A DNA stretch of 64,000 nt from JBOGEN01 sp050743265 (GTDB taxonomy: Bacteria; Actinomycetota; Actinomycetes; JBOGEN01). The stretch spans positions 14,833 to 78,832 of the forward strand of contig JBOGEN010000107.1 in the NCBI GenBank assembly GCA_050743265.1, given 5' to 3'. The stretch's first letter is position 1. The number at the start of each line of letters is the position of its first letter. Position numbers and translations under genes: made by a program. Shown piece after piece: positions 17,850 through 27,319 of this stretch. The notes under the pieces are model-generated. The model was given only the letters and a program-made list of their open reading frames with translations. It searched no databases and was not told where the DNA came from.

Positions 17850-18180
17850 CGGCCTCCCCCTCGTTCCGTCGTCGGATGATGCCGGCGGACGCGAGCCTCT
17901 CGAGGGCCGCCGCGTACGCCTGCCACTGCGACGCCGGGACAGCCGCCTCGATCAGCGCGGCCCGGACATCGGCGCCCGCGCGGAGTCCGCGGACGACGTC
18001 CACCAGCTCGCGGCGCTTCAGGAAGGTCAGCCGGCGGTTGCCGAAGTGGTATGCCAGCGCGCCGAACGGCTCGGGGCGGAGCGCGACCGCGGGGGAGAGC
18101 TCCCAGGCCTGGTCGAGGATCGGCTGCGCTGACGCCACGACCTCGTGTCCGACGGGGCCGGGAGCGGCCTCAGTAGACAC
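17836..18180 (-). CDS. mftB: Mycofactocin precursor-binding chaperone
   Basis: MftB is a PqqD-like RiPP recognition protein that hands MftA to MftC. It is 114 aa, with the family's AWELSPAVALRPEPFGALAY and FLKRRELVDVV segments followed by a winged-helix-like half. It starts at GTG 18180, inside the last codons of mftA (11-bp overlap), which couples its synthesis to that of its peptide partner. Confidence 0.93.
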   Translation of the reverse strand: MSTEAAPGPVGHEVVASAQPILDQAWELSPAVALRPEPFGALAYHFGNRRLTFLKRRELVDVVRGLRAGADVRAALIEAAVPASQWQAYAAALERLASAGIIRRRNEGEADDGP

Positions 18181-18295
18181 CGCACATGCCGTCGATCGAC
18201 ACGTCCTCGATCAGCGTCTCCGCGAGGATCTCCTCGTCGACTTCCGGCGTCTCCGCGCCGGCGTCGCTGACGGCGGACGGACGAGGGTTCTCCAT
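18170..18295 (-). CDS. mftA: Mycofactocin precursor peptide
   Basis: This is a 41-residue peptide that is easily missed. It begins MENPRPSAVSD, has an acidic leader (VDEEILAETLIEDVSIDG), and ends in the invariant core DGMCGVY. The terminal Val-Tyr pair is the part that becomes mycofactocin after MftC, MftE and MftD act. The acidic leader is what MftB recognises in the family. The ATG at 18295 is followed without gap by the rest of the mft operon. An AGGAG-like element is weak (TGAGGAGCT at 18299-18307). Confidence 0.95.
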   Translation of the reverse strand: MENPRPSAVSDAGAETPEVDEEILAETLIEDVSIDGMCGVY

Positions 18296-18374
18296 CACAG
18301 CTCCTCACAGGTCAGGGCGACGCACGGACGGTACGGGCGTGGTCCGTGACACAGCAACGGTCTCCTCCCCGGCA

Positions 18375-19706
18375 TCACGCGTCCTTGACTGCGGGCGCGG
18401 TCCGAGGAACATCCACGGCGTCCGCGGTGGGAGACGGGACAGCTTGGCGCACGCCGAGGATCGCGGCGAGGCTGACCAGCGACAGGGCGCTGACGTACAG
18501 GGCGATCGGGGTGGACGAGGCGTACGCGCCGTACAGCGCCGTGGCGGCAATCGGGGTGACCGCCCCGCCCACCATCCCCCCCAGCTGGTACGCGAGGGAG
18601 ATCCCGCTGTAGCGCACCTGCACGTCGAAGATCTCCGTGAACAGCCCGCCCTGGGCCCCGGCCATGATCCCCTGCACGATCGCGGCCACGGCGAAGGCGA
18701 TGAACGCCAGGCCTGCGTTGCCCGTGTCGACGAGCGCGAACAACGGGAGGGGCCAGAGCACCGCGGTCAGTGCTCCCACGGTGTACACACGCTTGGCACC
18801 GACCTGGTCCGAGACGGCGGCGGAGACCCCGATCGTGGCGATCCAGAGCACCGTCGAGGCGAGGATGAGGGTGAGCAACGTCGTGCGGTCAAAACCCACG
18901 ACGGTGGTGCCGTACGTGAGCATGTAGACGATCACGGTGTACCCGACGGCGGGCGGGGCGATGGCGGCGAGGCTCCCGAGCACGAGGTTGCGCGGCTGGC
19001 GGCGCAGCAGCTCGGCGACGGGCAGCTTGCTGGTCATGCCGTGTTCCTTGACGCGCCGGAACTCGGGGGTGTCGTGCAACCGGGCCCTGACGACGAGCCC
19101 GACCAGGACGAGCGCCAGGCTGACCAGGAAGGGGATGCGCCAGCCGTAGGAGAGGAAGTCCCTCTCCGACATGCCGGAGACGGCGAGGAAGGCGAGGTTC
19201 GAGGTCAGCACTCCGACGGGCACACCGAACTGCGCGAAGCTCCCGTACAGCGCACGTCGCCGTGGGGAGGCCTGCTCGGTCGCGATGAGAACGGCACCGC
19301 CCCACTCCCCGCCGACACCGAATCCCTGCAGCAGCCGCAGCGCGACGAGCAGCAGGGGAGCGCCGATGCCGATGGCGGCGAAGGTGGGCAGGACGCCGAT
19401 CAGGAAGGTCGCGCCACCGGTGAGTACCAGCGTGAGGACGAGCATGGCCTTGCGACCGATCCTGTCGCCGAAATGGCCGATGACGGCGGCGCCGAGCGGG
19501 CGGGCAAGGAATCCGACGGCGAACGTGGCGAAGGCGGCCAACGTGCCGGCGACCTCGGAGTACTCCGGGAAGAAGAGACCGGGGAACACCAGCGCGGCGG
19601 CGGTGCCGAAGATGTAGTAGTCGTACCACTCGATCGAGGTGCCGACGACGCTGGCGGCGAAGATGCCTTTCCTCGGCGCCCGGGTGCCAGACGAGGATGT
19701 GGCCAT
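18375..19706 (-). CDS. MHS-family MFS transporter (metabolite:H+ symporter)
   Basis: This is a 443-aa membrane protein with about 12 hydrophobic segments. It has the MHS hallmarks EWYDYYIFG in the first helix, FGDRIGRKAMLV after the second (MFS signature loop), and RLLQGFGVGGEWGGA in the fourth. Such carriers take up small organic acids or betaine-like compounds with protons. AGAGGAG lies eight bases before ATG 19706. It is 79 bp upstream of mftA on the same strand and may be co-transcribed with it. That would tie the substrate to mycofactocin metabolism. Confidence 0.88.
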   Translation of the reverse strand: MATSSSGTRAPRKGIFAASVVGTSIEWYDYYIFGTAAALVFPGLFFPEYSEVAGTLAAFATFAVGFLARPLGAAVIGHFGDRIGRKAMLVLTLVLTGGATFLIGVLPTFAAIGIGAPLLLVALRLLQGFGVGGEWGGAVLIATEQASPRRRALYGSFAQFGVPVGVLTSNLAFLAVSGMSERDFLSYGWRIPFLVSLALVLVGLVVRARLHDTPEFRRVKEHGMTSKLPVAELLRRQPRNLVLGSLAAIAPPAVGYTVIVYMLTYGTTVVGFDRTTLLTLILASTVLWIATIGVSAAVSDQVGAKRVYTVGALTAVLWPLPLFALVDTGNAGLAFIAFAVAAIVQGIMAGAQGGLFTEIFDVQVRYSGISLAYQLGGMVGGAVTPIAATALYGAYASSTPIALYVSALSLVSLAAILGVRQAVPSPTADAVDVPRTAPAVKDA

Positions 19707-20135
19707 GAGTGGTGCTCCTCTGGAACGCGGCGTGCGGGCGGAACCGCACCCGACCACTGCCGACCGTCTTTCCTTGGGAGGTATCCAACCGGTTCGTCGG
19801 ACCGGTGTCGTAGGCGACGTGACCTGACTGTTCCTCGACTTCTGTGCCAGTCCCGTTACGTCATCTGTCCCGCTGTAGTACGGCGCGTCTCACCCAGCGG
19901 CCGGGTCTCTCGCGTGATCGGCACCTCGACGGGCCGGGGGCCGCCCGCTGACGACACGTCGGACAAGGCGGCGACGAGATCCTTGGCAAAGGTACGTCGA
20001 ATGTCGTGTCCCGCCTTCCCGAGTGGGCACGTCGGATCGGGTCGGATGGACCAGGAGCCCCAAGGACATGCGTCCTACGGTGATGTTCAGACGGGCTCGG
20101 TGGCTCATCCGCCCTGCAGAGAGAGGCAGCAGCCG
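19707..20135. other. Divergent intergenic region between the mycofactocin operon and an aldehyde dehydrogenase
   Basis: These 429 bp hold no gene I can support. They contain ACCGGT twice (19788-19793 and 19801-19806) and one copy of the recurrent 16-bp motif at 19857-19872. Promoters for both directions must lie here, but I could not place -10 and -35 boxes with confidence. Confidence 0.6.
19857..19872 (+). promoter_or_regulatory. Recurrent island motif, copy A
   Basis: TACGTCATCTGTCCCG is one of four nearly identical 16-mers, differing only at positions 9, 10 and 14. It lies 264 bp before the aldehyde dehydrogenase start and 151 bp before the MFS start. It is a likely operator. The bound regulator is unknown. 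Confidence 0.6.
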
Positions 20136-21605
20136 ATGGTTCTTCTCGACCCACTGCCGCAGATCACCACCGACCTGTTCGTCGACGGTGAGACGTGCCC
20201 AGCCGACGACGCCCTCCAGGTCGTCGACCCTGCGGACACCAGCGCGGTGGTCGGCTATGCCGCGGCTGCGACCGCCAAGCAGGCCGAGGCAGCCGTGGCC
20301 GCGGCAGACCGGGCTTTCCCGGCATGGGCGTCGCGCACCCCCCGGGAGCGCGCTGAGCTGATCGTCGCCTCCTTGGCTCTGTTGGAGGACGACCGTGCGG
20401 CGACCGCGGAGGTCCTCACGCGGGAGAACGGAAAGATCCGCGGCGAGTCGTTCATCGACACGATCGTGTTCGCGCACCGGTTCACGCTCGCGGCCGCGCT
20501 GGCGGACGACGTGCCACAGGTGACCCGGCTGCTCGCGCCGCCGTACCGCACCGAGGTGTCGTACCTGCCCCTCGGCGTCGTCACCATCATCGTCCCCTTC
20601 AACTGGCCGCTGGCCATCCTCGCTGCCTCGCTCCCGCAGGCACTACTCGCCGGAAACACCGTCGTGGTGAAGCCGCCGCCCACCGCGCCGTTGGCCACGG
20701 TCCGGACGGTGCAGACGGTGGCGAAGGCTCTGCCCCCCGGGGTCCTCAACGTCGTCACCGGGCACGACGCCGAGATCGGCGCGACGCTGGTCCAGGACGA
20801 CCGGGTGAAGAAGGTGTGCTTCACGGGAAGCCCCGGCGGGGGCAAGCGCGTCATGTCCATGGCAGCCGAGAGCCTGACCGGGGTGGTGCTGGAGCTCGGG
20901 GGCAACGACCCGGTCCTCGTGATGGCCGACGCCGACCTGGGCCCCGAGGCCATGCAGCGGCTGTTCGCCGGGGCGTTCGCGACCACCGGTCAGGTCTGCA
21001 TGGCGGCCAAGCGGCTCTACGTGCACCGCTCCCGGTACGAGGAGGTCGTCGGCGGGCTCTGCACGCTTCTCGCCGACACCCGCCTGGGGCACGGGCTCGA
21101 CGAGCGGGTCACGATGGGGCCGCTGCACAGTGCCGGGCAGCGGGACTACGTGCGAGGGCTGACCACGCAGGCGAGGGAGTCCGGTGCCGAGGTCCGCGAG
21201 TTCGGGGAGGCCGTCGGGGGCGCCGATCTGTCCACGGGCAACTTCCTGCGCCCGTCTCTCGTCCTCGACCCCCCCGACGACGCCCGCGTGGTCGTGGAGG
21301 AGCAGTTCGGTCCGACTCTGCCCGTCCTGCCCTTCGAGGACGAGGACGACGCAGTCGGGCGGGCGAATGCCACCTGGTCAGGTCTGTGCTCGTCGGTCTG
21401 GACGGAGGACCTCGAGCGCGCTGCGTCCCTGGCAGCCCGCCTCCGCACCGGCTACACGTTCGTCAACGCCCACGGTGCGGCCCACCTGGACGAGCGGGCG
21501 CCTTTCGGCGGCTTCGACCACAGCGGCATGGGGCGTGAGATGGGGATCGAGGGAGTACGCGAGTTCATGGGGACGCACTCCGTCGGGTTCCCGGCCCCTC
21601 GCTGA
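20136..21605 (+). CDS. NAD(P)-dependent aldehyde dehydrogenase
   Basis: This is a 489-aa ALDH superfamily enzyme. It has the Rossmann FTGSPGGG segment, the general-base Glu in VLELGGNDP, and the catalytic Cys in TTGQVCMAAKRL. The N-terminal third is normal for the family. ATG 20136 follows GAGAGAGG, and the long open frame upstream of it is only the reverse of the MFS gene. It would oxidise the aldehyde made by an island alcohol dehydrogenase. The substrate is not predictable. Its last 41 bp overlap the convergent ABC ATPase gene. Confidence 0.9.
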   Translation: MVLLDPLPQITTDLFVDGETCPADDALQVVDPADTSAVVGYAAAATAKQAEAAVAAADRAFPAWASRTPRERAELIVASLALLEDDRAATAEVLTRENGKIRGESFIDTIVFAHRFTLAAALADDVPQVTRLLAPPYRTEVSYLPLGVVTIIVPFNWPLAILAASLPQALLAGNTVVVKPPPTAPLATVRTVQTVAKALPPGVLNVVTGHDAEIGATLVQDDRVKKVCFTGSPGGGKRVMSMAAESLTGVVLELGGNDPVLVMADADLGPEAMQRLFAGAFATTGQVCMAAKRLYVHRSRYEEVVGGLCTLLADTRLGHGLDERVTMGPLHSAGQRDYVRGLTTQARESGAEVREFGEAVGGADLSTGNFLRPSLVLDPPDDARVVVEEQFGPTLPVLPFEDEDDAVGRANATWSGLCSSVWTEDLERAASLAARLRTGYTFVNAHGAAHLDERAPFGGFDHSGMGREMGIEGVREFMGTHSVGFPAPR

Positions 21606-22704
21606 CGGACGCGGTGACGGAGGCCGTGACCGGGGCCGCTGCGCCCGTGGCCACCGAGGACGCCTCGGAAGACGAGCCCGGGACGTCCAGTGGGAAGTGG
21701 CATGCCACCTGGTGACCGGACCCCTTCTCGGTGAAACGGGGTTCCTCCAGGGCACAGCGCTCCTGCGCGCGGGGGCAGCGGGTACGGAACCGGCAACCGC
21801 TCGGCGGGTCGAGCGGCGAGGGGGGCTCCCCGGGCAGCGGAACCGGTACCCGGGCCTGTCCGGTCGTCGGGTCGATCCCCGGGATGGAGTCCAGCAGCGC
21901 AGACGTGTACGGGTGGAGCGGTCGTCGGTACAGATCCTCGGCAGGTCCGATCTCCGCCAGCTGGCCGAGGTACATCACCGCGACACGGTCGCTCACCTGC
22001 TTCACCATGGCGAGGTCGTGCGCGATGAACAGGTAGGACAGGCCCAGCTCCGACCGCAGCCTCTCGAACAGGTTCAGCACCTGGGCCTGGATGAGCACGT
22101 CGAGCGAGGACACCGCCTCGTCGCAGATGACCAGCGCCGGGTTCAGGGCGATGGCCCGGGCAATCGCGACCCGCTGGGCCTGACCGCCCGACAGCTCGGT
22201 CGGACGGCGCCGGCCGTACACCGACGGGTCGAGCCCGACGACGTCGAGCAGGTCTGCCGCCCGCTGCTTCCGGGCGTCGCGGCGCATCCGGCCGTACCCC
22301 ACGAGAGGCTCCGCGACCAGGTCCTCCAGCCGCCACTTGGGGTTCAGGGATCCGAACGGGTCCTGGTAGACCATCTGCATGTGACGGTGGGCGTCCTTCA
22401 GCCTCCGGTGTGACAGCCGCGTCAGGTCGGTGCCCCGGAAGTGCACCTCGCCGCTCTTGGGGCGCGGCGCCTGGATGACCGAGCGGGCCAGGGTGGACTT
22501 GCCGGATCCCGTCTCCCCGACGACGCCGAGTGTCTCCCCCGGCATGACGTCGAACGAGACGTTGGACACGGCGTGGACCACGCCGCCCTTCACCCCACCG
22601 GCGCCCCGTGTCACGAACTCCTGCACCAGGTTGCGCACGCGCAGCAACGGATCCTCCGCCTGGGTGTCCTGGCGATCGACGGTGTCGTGGTGGGGAGCGC
22701 TCAC
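21565..22704 (-). CDS. Oligopeptide/dipeptide-type ABC transporter ATP-binding protein (DppF/OppF-like)
   Basis: This is a 379-aa ATPase with Walker A GETGSGKST, signature LSGGQAQR and Walker B LVICDEAVSSLD. The C-terminal oligopeptide-transporter extension contains the cysteine cluster CRFRTRCPRAQERC. GTG 22704 overlaps the stop of the partner ATPase. It is the last of five genes of an importer operon running from 27319 leftward. An alanine/threonine-rich tail follows the domain. Confidence 0.92.
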   Translation of the reverse strand: MSAPHHDTVDRQDTQAEDPLLRVRNLVQEFVTRGAGGVKGGVVHAVSNVSFDVMPGETLGVVGETGSGKSTLARSVIQAPRPKSGEVHFRGTDLTRLSHRRLKDAHRHMQMVYQDPFGSLNPKWRLEDLVAEPLVGYGRMRRDARKQRAADLLDVVGLDPSVYGRRRPTELSGGQAQRVAIARAIALNPALVICDEAVSSLDVLIQAQVLNLFERLRSELGLSYLFIAHDLAMVKQVSDRVAVMYLGQLAEIGPAEDLYRRPLHPYTSALLDSIPGIDPTTGQARVPVPLPGEPPSPLDPPSGCRFRTRCPRAQERCALEEPRFTEKGSGHQVACHFPLDVPGSSSEASSVATGAAAPVTASVTASVSEGPGTRRSASP

Positions 22705-23783
22705 GCGTGACCTCCGTCCTCGGCCGCGAGAGGGACGGGATGCCAGCAGGCCCACGAGTGCTGCGGCTCGTGCTCGGTGAGGACGGGAGCCTGCGTGCAC
22801 GTGTCGCTCGCGGAGTCACAGCGCGGCCGGAAGGAACAGCCGGCCGGCAGTGCGGTCATGTCCGGAGGCTGCCCCGGGATGACCGGCAGTGGGCGGTGCG
22901 GCTCCGCGTCGAGCTGCGGAATCGCGCCCAGCAGCGCTCGCGTGTACGGCATCCGAACGCCGGCGAACAGCGTGTCGGTCGGTGCGTACTCCACTGCCCG
23001 GCCGGCGTACATCACCAGGACGTCCTGGGCGTAGCTGGCGGCCAGCCCCAGGTCGTGGCTGATCAGGATGACCGCCATCCCCAGTGCCTTCTTGAGCTCG
23101 ACGAGCAGCTCCATGATCTGCGCCTGCGTGGTCACGTCGACGGCGGTCGTCGGCTCGTCCGCGACGAGCAGGCGCGGGTTGCCGGCAAGCGCGATCGCGA
23201 TGATGACGCGCTGCCTCATCCCGCCCGACAGCTGATGCGGGTACTCGAAGAACCGTCGTTCGGCCGCAGGCATGTGCACCTGACGCAACAGCTCGACCGC
23301 ACGCTCCTGTGCGGTGTGACGGTCCACCCGCTCGCGTACGCGGATGGCCTCGGTGATCTGCGCACCGATCCGCATCGTCGGGTTGAGCGACCGGGACGGA
23401 TCCTGGAAGACCATGGCGATCTCGCCGCCGCGCAGATCGCGCATGCGCCGCTCGGGCATGCCGACCAGCTCGGTGCCGTCGATCCGTGCCGAGCCCGAGA
23501 CCTTGGCGGTGCGCGGCAGCAGGCCCATGAGCGCACGGGTGCTCACGCTCTTGCCCGACCCTGACTCTCCGATGATGGCCAGCATTCGACCTGCCCGTAG
23601 CTCGTAGGACAGACCGTTGACGGCATGGATGCGTTGCCCGCCGCGTGAGAACGTCACCCTCAGGTCGGAGACCGTGAGCAGTTGCGACCCGGGAGCAGAT
23701 GCGGCGGCTCCTCGGCTGCCCTCACCGATGCCCACCTGGGCCGTGGCCGGGTGCTGGTGTGCGACCTGGGGGTCGACGGTCAT
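22701..23783 (-). CDS. Oligopeptide/dipeptide-type ABC transporter ATP-binding protein (DppD/OppD-like)
   Basis: This is a 360-aa ATPase with Walker A GESGSGKS, signature LSGGMRQR, Walker B LLVADEPTTAVD and the C-terminal CSFRPRCDSASDTC element. The start ATG 23783 overlaps the permease stop (ATGA). GGAG lies eight bases upstream. Another ATG four codons earlier is possible. It pairs with the following ATPase to drive the two permeases. Confidence 0.92.
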   Translation of the reverse strand: MTVDPQVAHQHPATAQVGIGEGSRGAAASAPGSQLLTVSDLRVTFSRGGQRIHAVNGLSYELRAGRMLAIIGESGSGKSVSTRALMGLLPRTAKVSGSARIDGTELVGMPERRMRDLRGGEIAMVFQDPSRSLNPTMRIGAQITEAIRVRERVDRHTAQERAVELLRQVHMPAAERRFFEYPHQLSGGMRQRVIIAIALAGNPRLLVADEPTTAVDVTTQAQIMELLVELKKALGMAVILISHDLGLAASYAQDVLVMYAGRAVEYAPTDTLFAGVRMPYTRALLGAIPQLDAEPHRPLPVIPGQPPDMTALPAGCSFRPRCDSASDTCTQAPVLTEHEPQHSWACWHPVPLAAEDGGHA

Positions 23784-24664
23784 CGGCCACTCCATCGGCT
23801 CCGCAGGCGTTCGCCGAAGAGGTTGAAGGCCAGGACCGTCACCAGCAGCGCAACGCTGGGCCACACGACGAGCATGGGCCCCGCGGCCATGCTCTGCTGG
23901 CCTTCGTACACCATGTTCCCCCAGCTCGGCGCCGGCGGGGGAACCCCGAGGCCGAGGAAGCTGAGCGCCCCCTCGACGATGATCACGATGCCCATGCCGA
24001 GCATCCCGAACGTGATGAGCTGGGGGAGCACGTTCGGGGCGATGTGCCGGAGCAGGACCCGCCAGCCGCGCGTACCGCAGAGCTTGGCTGCGGCCATGAA
24101 CGGCTGCGTACAGAGGCGCAGCGTCGCCGCCCGCGATATCCGCGCGAAAGCCGGGATGCTGAAGAACGCCAGGGCGAAGATGGTGTTGCGCATGCTCGGG
24201 CCCAGGCTCTGGGCAACCGCCAAGGTGAGCACGAGCGACGGAAAGGCGATGAGGACATCGAGTGCCCGCATGATGGCGGCATCGAAGATCCCCCCGAGGT
24301 AGGCGGACAGCGCCCCCAGGCCACCGCCGACCACCAGCCCGAGCAGGTTCACCGACACCGCGATGGTGAGCGAGGATCTCCCCCCGTACATCAGCCGCGA
24401 CAGGATGTCGTTGCCGTTCGGGTCCGTGCCCAGCAGGTGACCCGGTGACCGGGCCGGAAGGCTGGACTCCAGGACGTCTCCGCCGGTAGGCGCCGGGAGT
24501 ATGCCGGCGAACGGCCCCAGGAAGCACGTCAGCAGGATGAGGACGATGGCCGCACCTGGCAGTGCCAGCTGCAGCCGACCGAGCCAGGCCCGGCCGCGGC
24601 TGAGCTCGGCCTCGTGAGGTGCACTGGAGCCGAGCTCCGCGCCCGCTGCCTCAATGACTGCCAT
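23780..24664 (-). CDS. ABC transporter permease (DppC/OppC-like)
   Basis: This is a 294-aa inner-membrane permease with six or so hydrophobic segments. It has the N-terminal HLLGTDPNGNDILSRLMYGG motif typical of DppC/OppC and the EAA-like loop AAKLCGTRGWRVLLRHIAPNV that contacts the ATPases. It overlaps the DppB-like gene by 14 bp, so the two permeases are likely made in equal amounts. Confidence 0.92.
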   Translation of the reverse strand: MAVIEAAGAELGSSAPHEAELSRGRAWLGRLQLALPGAAIVLILLTCFLGPFAGILPAPTGGDVLESSLPARSPGHLLGTDPNGNDILSRLMYGGRSSLTIAVSVNLLGLVVGGGLGALSAYLGGIFDAAIMRALDVLIAFPSLVLTLAVAQSLGPSMRNTIFALAFFSIPAFARISRAATLRLCTQPFMAAAKLCGTRGWRVLLRHIAPNVLPQLITFGMLGMGIVIIVEGALSFLGLGVPPPAPSWGNMVYEGQQSMAAGPMLVVWPSVALLVTVLAFNLFGERLRSRWSGR

Positions 24665-25676
24665 AGCGGATCCTCGGGTCCAGCACGGCGTAGAGCAGGT
24701 CGACGACGAGGTTGGCCAGCACGGCGACCACCGCGAACACGACGACGCACGCCTGCACCACCACGGCGTCGCGCGTGTTGATGGCCTGGAGCAGCAGCTG
24801 GCCGAGGCCCGGGATCGCGAAGATCTGCTCGATGATCACGGTGCCACCGATCAACGACCCCACGTTGAGGCCGACGAGGGTGAGGAGCCCGAACGACGAG
24901 TTGCGGAAGGCGTGCATCACGAGGACCCGCCAGGGCCCGACACCCTTGGCTCGGGCCGTGTCCACGTAGTCCTGGCTCTCCATCTGCTCGACGAGGTCGC
25001 CGCGCAGGAACCGGGTGTAGAAGCAGAACAGCGGGAACGCCAGCGCGAGCACCGGCAGGATCACCGACCTCAGGTTCCCGGCCAGGCTCTCGCTGATCGG
25101 CACGAAGCCGATGGCCGGCAGGACGCCGAGCAGGACGGCGAACACGAGGACCAGCAGCAGCGCCAGCACGTAGTTGGCCATCGACAGGCCGGTGACGCTG
25201 AGGAGCATGCTGAGGCGGTCCACCACGCCGTTCGGGCGCCGCGCCGCCAGCAAGGCCAGCGGAATCGCGGCGAGCAACGACACGGCGAACGCGAGCGCGA
25301 CGAGCTCGGCGGAGACGGGCAGCCGGTTCGCGAGGAGCTCGGTCACCGCCTGCCCGCCCACCATGGACTCACCCAGGTCACCCGTCGCCGCGCCGCCTAG
25401 CCACTCGAGGTACCTCTCCGGACCGGACTTGTCCAGGCCGAGCTGCAGCGAGAGGTCACGGACCTGCCCGGGCGTGGCGTCCGCTCCCAGCAGCTGCTGT
25501 GCCGCGTTGCCGGGGATCAGGCTCAGCACCCAGAAGGTGAGGATGCTCACGCCGACGATGATCGGGATCGTCATGAGCAGCCGCCTGACGACCAGGCGAA
25601 GCACCGGGGAGCTGGTCACCTGCCGGAGACGACCGGCCTCGGGCTGCGCCGGGCGAGCCGGAAGAGCCGCGCTCAC
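24651..25676 (-). CDS. ABC transporter permease (DppB/OppB-like)
   Basis: This is a 341-aa permease. An N-terminal cytoplasmic tail leads into RRLLMTIPIIVGVSILTFWV. The EAA-like loop reads DYVDTARAKGVGPWRVLVMHAFRN, and the protein ends with the usual DPRIRYG. The GTG start at 25676 overlaps the stop of the binding-protein gene (GTGA). Confidence 0.92.
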   Translation of the reverse strand: MSAALPARPAQPEAGRLRQVTSSPVLRLVVRRLLMTIPIIVGVSILTFWVLSLIPGNAAQQLLGADATPGQVRDLSLQLGLDKSGPERYLEWLGGAATGDLGESMVGGQAVTELLANRLPVSAELVALAFAVSLLAAIPLALLAARRPNGVVDRLSMLLSVTGLSMANYVLALLLVLVFAVLLGVLPAIGFVPISESLAGNLRSVILPVLALAFPLFCFYTRFLRGDLVEQMESQDYVDTARAKGVGPWRVLVMHAFRNSSFGLLTLVGLNVGSLIGGTVIIEQIFAIPGLGQLLLQAINTRDAVVVQACVVVFAVVAVLANLVVDLLYAVLDPRIRYGSH

Positions 25677-27319
25677 TCCTTGGCCCGCCAGACACGGTCC
25701 CAGAGGACACCGGAGTTGACGACGATGGAGGGGATCTTCGTGGTCAGACCGGGCCCGTACACGCCCTTCACCGCCAGGTTCGCCTGCGCGAACGCGAGGC
25801 CGAAGGGTGCGTACCTCTGCTCGGCGATGTGCTCCGCGGCCTCGAGGTAGAGGTCGTCACGCTGGTTGGGGTCCGGCTCGGCGGCAGCCTTGGCGAACAG
25901 TGCGTCCAGCTTGGGCTCCTTGACACCCGTGAACGGCGACCTGGAGGAGAACCGGAAGCTCACACCGACCCCCGCCGCCGGGTCCCACGCACCGGCCGTC
26001 TGCAGCATCGCCTGCCACCCCCCGGAGTTGAACTCCTGGATGAGCTTGGAGAGCTGGTACGAGTCCGTGGCCACCTCGATGCCGGCCTTCTCCCACTGCG
26101 TCCGCAGCGCTGTCAGGACCTGGGTGGCCGTGTACGAGCTGAGCGTGCCCAGGTGCACCTCGAGGCCGCCCATCTGCTTCACGAGCTTCTTGGCCTTCGC
26201 CAGGTCGTACTCCGGGTAGCCGGGCACCTGCTCGTGGTGGAAGAGGCCGCCGGGCCCGGTGAACATCTGGCTGACCGGGTACTTTCCGTCGAACAGCCCC
26301 TTCGTGATCGCCTCGAAGTCAGTGGCCCGGTAGATCGCCTCGCGGGCGAGCTTGTCGTCGAAGGGCGGCTGGAAGGTGTTGAGCTGAACGACGTACGGCG
26401 ACGTGGGCGGCGCGATGGTGACGGACAGGTCATCGCTCGACTGGGCCTTGGTGATGAGCGGCGTCGTCGCCATCCCCTCGTAGGCATGAGCCTCGCCGGT
26501 CAGCAGCGCCTGGTACGCGGGCTGGTCGCCACCGATCGAGCTGAACGTGAGCCCGTCGAGGTACGGCAGCCCCTTCTTGAAGTAGTCGGGGTTGCGCTTG
26601 AGCACGAGCTTGGAGCTCAGCTCGTTGGTGACGACCGTGAACGGGCCCGCGCCGACCGGCTTCATCTTGAACTCGTCGAGCCCCATCTTGTCCATCGCCG
26701 TGGGCGACGCGATCCAGTTGACGTTGCTCGCCGGGAAGCTGCTGATGACCGCGGCGTTGTTGGGCTGGGCGAAGCGCAGCCTCACCGTCAGCTCGTCCGG
26801 CGTGGTGATGGGGTCCTTCTCGGCGAGAATCCATTGCGTCGGCGCACATGTGCACGGCGAGTCGACGTCGCGCTTGAAGTTCCAGGCCACCGCCTCGGCG
26901 TCGAGCGGCGTGCCGTCCGAGAACGTGATGCCGTCCCGCAGCTTGATCGTGAGGGTCTTGCCGCCGTCGCTGAACGCGTAGCTCTCCGCCTGGTTCGGCA
27001 CGATGCGGGCGTTGGAGCCGTCCTCGTCCGCCTCCAGGAGGAACAGGCCGCCGTAGATGGCCTGCATCTGCGCGAGGTTCGCGCCGCCCGTCGTGTTCGT
27101 TGCCGGGTCGAGCCCCGACGGGTAGCTGCCGGTGAAGCTCTCGTCCTCCAGGACGGTGATGCTTCCGCCCCTCTGCGGCGGTCCCGCGTCCACCTGACGG
27201 TCGTCGTCCGCGCCCTCCGAGGCACCGCCGCCGCATGCTGCGACGGCGAGCAGCAGGACAGCCGCCAGCGGGCCGGCCAGTCGCCTCGAGTTCCTGTTGA
27301 CGATCGCCAGGGTTCTCAC
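25673..27319 (-). CDS. Family 5 extracellular solute-binding lipoprotein
   Basis: This is a 548-aa lipoprotein. A signal peptide ends with the lipobox VAAC near residue 29, giving a membrane-anchored binding protein outside the cell. The SBP family 5 body (LRDGITFSDGTPLDAEAVAWNF) is typical of peptide, nickel or small-molecule importers. GTG 27319 follows AGGAGC by seven bases. It is the first gene of the importer operon and diverges from the IclR gene. The ligand is unknown. A location inside a catabolic island suggests a non-peptide substrate. Confidence 0.92.
   Translation of the reverse strand: MRTLAIVNRNSRRLAGPLAAVLLLAVAACGGGASEGADDDRQVDAGPPQRGGSITVLEDESFTGSYPSGLDPATNTTGGANLAQMQAIYGGLFLLEADEDGSNARIVPNQAESYAFSDGGKTLTIKLRDGITFSDGTPLDAEAVAWNFKRDVDSPCTCAPTQWILAEKDPITTPDELTVRLRFAQPNNAAVISSFPASNVNWIASPTAMDKMGLDEFKMKPVGAGPFTVVTNELSSKLVLKRNPDYFKKGLPYLDGLTFSSIGGDQPAYQALLTGEAHAYEGMATTPLITKAQSSDDLSVTIAPPTSPYVVQLNTFQPPFDDKLAREAIYRATDFEAITKGLFDGKYPVSQMFTGPGGLFHHEQVPGYPEYDLAKAKKLVKQMGGLEVHLGTLSSYTATQVLTALRTQWEKAGIEVATDSYQLSKLIQEFNSGGWQAMLQTAGAWDPAAGVGVSFRFSSRSPFTGVKEPKLDALFAKAAAEPDPNQRDDLYLEAAEHIAEQRYAPFGLAFAQANLAVKGVYGPGLTTKIPSIVVNSGVLWDRVWRAKE

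Noticed and set aside
18186..20135. A 5' extension of the aldehyde dehydrogenase frame covering about 1.9 kb
   Set aside because: It is antisense to the MFS transporter gene, has no family similarity and no ribosome binding site. The enzyme starts at ATG 20136.
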